A DNA stretch of 64,000 nt from Butyrivibrio sp. VCB2006 (GTDB lineage: Bacteria > Bacillota > Clostridia > Lachnospirales > Lachnospiraceae), in contig NZ_ATVX01000004.1 in assembly GCF_000420945.1 (NCBI RefSeq), positions 1-64,000 of the forward strand, written 5' to 3'. This document shows positions 62,756-64,000 of this stretch, piece after piece. Both the position numbers and the translations under genes were made by a program. Within the stretch, counting starts at the first letter, position 1; each line of letters opens with the position of its first letter. The notes beneath the pieces were generated by a model. That model searched no databases. It was not told the origin of the DNA and saw only the letters and a list, made by a program, of their open reading frames with translations.

Positions 62756-62893
62756 AATTCTTCTAAATCATTTTTGTTGAAAACACACCAATTATTGCTA
62801 TGTAAGGTTATCTATTCACATAGCCACCTTCATGTATATTACTCTAGATGATTATTCTTTTTAGTATAAGTCATTTATGACTGTTGGAAGCTA

Positions 62894-63085
62894 TCACTCC
62901 CAGAACAGCTCATCCAAAGTCTTATCCAGTGCCTTGCTAATGGCAATACACAGATTGATTGTAGGGTTGTAATCACCCTTTTCTATAGCACTTATTGTCT
63001 GTCTTGATACTCCACAAAGCTTGGCAAGATCATCCTGAGAGAGATCCTTACCTGCTCTTGCTGCCTTTAATCTAAGATTTTTCAT
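62894..63085 (-). CDS. Small XRE-family regulator (Cro/C1 type)
   Basis: 63 residues. The HTH is LSQDDLAKLCGVSRQTISAIEKGDYNPTI-type, with the tail AISKALDKTLDELFWE that is standard for this compact group. It follows a small membrane protein by 11 nt, the same gene pairing as the DUF2975/XRE genes at 41772-42489. It probably regulates its own operon. Confidence 0.92.
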   Translation of the reverse strand: MKNLRLKAARAGKDLSQDDLAKLCGVSRQTISAIEKGDYNPTINLCIAISKALDKTLDELFWE

Positions 63086-63096
63086 AGGCTCCCTCC

Positions 63097-63615
63097 TTAC
63101 TCCTGCTTGGAATCAATAGCTTTTTTGATAAGCATTTCTACACCAATGATGATAAATACAAGTCCAATTACAAGATTAACAAATGGGAAAGCAAGCACAC
63201 CATCAACAATCATACTGCCATTTAAAAAGCCTCTGATTCCGTTAGCAAGGTTAATGACTGCAAGAGCTCCACATAATATTCCGTACCTCTTTGGATTTGT
63301 GTTAAGTCCAATATACGCGTCATGCCAAACTGAATAAACAACATGTACCAAAACTCCAATCATGATTGCACAAAAATGCTGTGTCATAACTCCCATAGGA
63401 ATGATATTCCCTGCCTCTGCACATATTCCAAAGACAATTTCTGTAATTATCACTGCCCAAAATGCATACTTGTAAGCTACTCCTCTTACTCTTTCCTGCA
63501 TTTCGTCATACTTGTTCACTCCGCGCTTTTTGTTAACAAACAATGCGATTATAGAAAAAATCGCCACAAAACTAATCCCCAATGCAAATCCCATCATGTA
63601 TGATGTACTCTTCAT
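63097..63615 (-). CDS. Small membrane protein paired with an XRE regulator, 172 aa
   Basis: Four to five hydrophobic segments. A charged loop after the first span (NKKRGVNKYDEMQERVRGVAYKYAFW) is shared by a family of Firmicute membrane proteins found next to XRE genes; the exact DUF is not recalled. Function unknown. First gene of a two-gene operon whose leader is about 170 nt and structured. Confidence 0.75.
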   Translation of the reverse strand: MKSTSYMMGFALGISFVAIFSIIALFVNKKRGVNKYDEMQERVRGVAYKYAFWAVIITEIVFGICAEAGNIIPMGVMTQHFCAIMIGVLVHVVYSVWHDAYIGLNTNPKRYGILCGALAVINLANGIRGFLNGSMIVDGVLAFPFVNLVIGLVFIIIGVEMLIKKAIDSKQE

Positions 63616-63729
63616 AATTTAATACCTTACCTTTCTCAATACTCTTTATTATTCTTTTGTAGATCATGATCCTGAGCAGGTAATTAGTCGACGTTATCAT
63701 CTGTTCATTCTCATATCTCTCCTGATAAA

Positions 63730-63775
63730 TAATCCTAGATGGTTTTCTCTCGGTGAAATTATTCCATCCGGATTA
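63730..63775 (-). promoter_or_regulatory. Leader hairpin of the membrane protein/XRE operon
   Basis: TAATCC/GGATTA (63730-63735, 63770-63775) and GATGG/CCATC (63738-63742, 63764-63768) stack with small bulges around a 21-nt loop. The hairpin is flanked on both sides by the direct repeat CTCCTGAT (63719-63726, 63776-63783). It lies within the transcribed leader. Confidence 0.55.
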
Positions 63776-63789
63776 CTCCTGATGAGATT

Positions 63790-63818
63790 ATACTAGCACT
63801 GTAGTAGAATGATGTCAA
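63790..63818 (-). promoter_or_regulatory. Promoter of the membrane protein/XRE operon
   Basis: -35 TTGACA (63813-63818) and -10 TAGTAT (63790-63795) on the minus strand are 17 bp apart, with TGC before the -10 as an extended element. Confidence 0.7.
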
Positions 63819-63864
63819 CTATATTTTACATTTATCTTTTGGAAGTGTCATTTTGTTATTATTT

Positions 63865-64000
63865 CTGGCATTTAGCTTTTATTTTCTGGCATTTTTCATC
63901 TATGGAGTGCATTTTGCATGTAGGAATTGCCTATTGCATTTGAGGAATGCTTTTTGCTTTTGAAGAACGCTTTTGCTATTACTGAACTTCGTTTTCTGCA
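63865..64000. repeat. Degenerate tandem repeat of about 20 nt running off the window
   Basis: Units resembling GGAATGCATTTTGCATTTGA recur roughly every 19-22 nt (starts near 63904, 63923, 63944, 63964 and 63986), with weaker units upstream. It is non-coding in all frames as far as visible. The array continues beyond the window edge, so its extent is unknown. Confidence 0.5.

Overview
The window looks like a chromosome segment of a low-to-medium GC Firmicute of the family Lachnospiraceae. A Butyrivibrio or Pseudobutyrivibrio type rumen or gut organism is the best guess. The evidence is a Gram-positive PolC, the rimP-nusA-ylxR-ylxQ-infB-rbfA block, secreted polysaccharide-related proteins, an LplABC-type sugar importer and a pectin/uronate pathway. 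The genus is inferred from gene content, not proven. Almost all genes lie on the minus strand; the exceptions are one serine hydrolase and two small peptide genes.

Layout from left to right. 1-5901: two paralogous exported Ala/Lys/Glu-rich coiled-coil proteins, the first cut by the window edge. 6115-14881: one long translation/RNA operon (rimP, nusA, ylxR, ylxQ, infB, rbfA, nrnA-like, truB, ribF) with a clear promoter and a leader hairpin. 14990-18030: an odd region in which two arrays of regularly spaced interrupted palindromes flank an orphan PD-(D/E)XK-like gene, tRNA-Glu and a PAP2 phosphatase. 18033-30305: polC, ispG, rseP, dxr, cdsA, uppS, frr, pyrH and a bactofilin (replication, isoprenoid and lipid carrier, envelope). 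30336-42489: mixed envelope, secreted and housekeeping genes, ending in a DUF2975/XRE pair.

42741-46224: a small RiPP-like locus. Two 60-residue precursor-like peptides with nearly the same leader converge on an asparagine-synthetase-like (lasso-cyclase type) enzyme and an HPr-kinase-like ATPase. No leader peptidase, RRE protein or exporter is visible. 46327-62628: a plant cell-wall sugar region: GH35 galactosidase, lipoprotein and two permeases for oligosaccharide uptake, a LacI regulator with recognisable operators, an HD-GYP protein, kduI-kduD-eda-kdgK for unsaturated uronates, a MATE exporter and a GH51 arabinofuranosidase. 62894-63615: a second small membrane protein/XRE pair.

The most unusual content is non-coding. 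Family I is four copies of a 170-175 nt intergenic element with conserved core and compensating stems; its terminal stem pairs with the end of the upstream gene, including or touching its stop codon. Family II is two copies of a 66 nt two-hairpin element placed just after stop codons. Family III is the two palindrome arrays with a 53 nt period. All alignments were made by eye.
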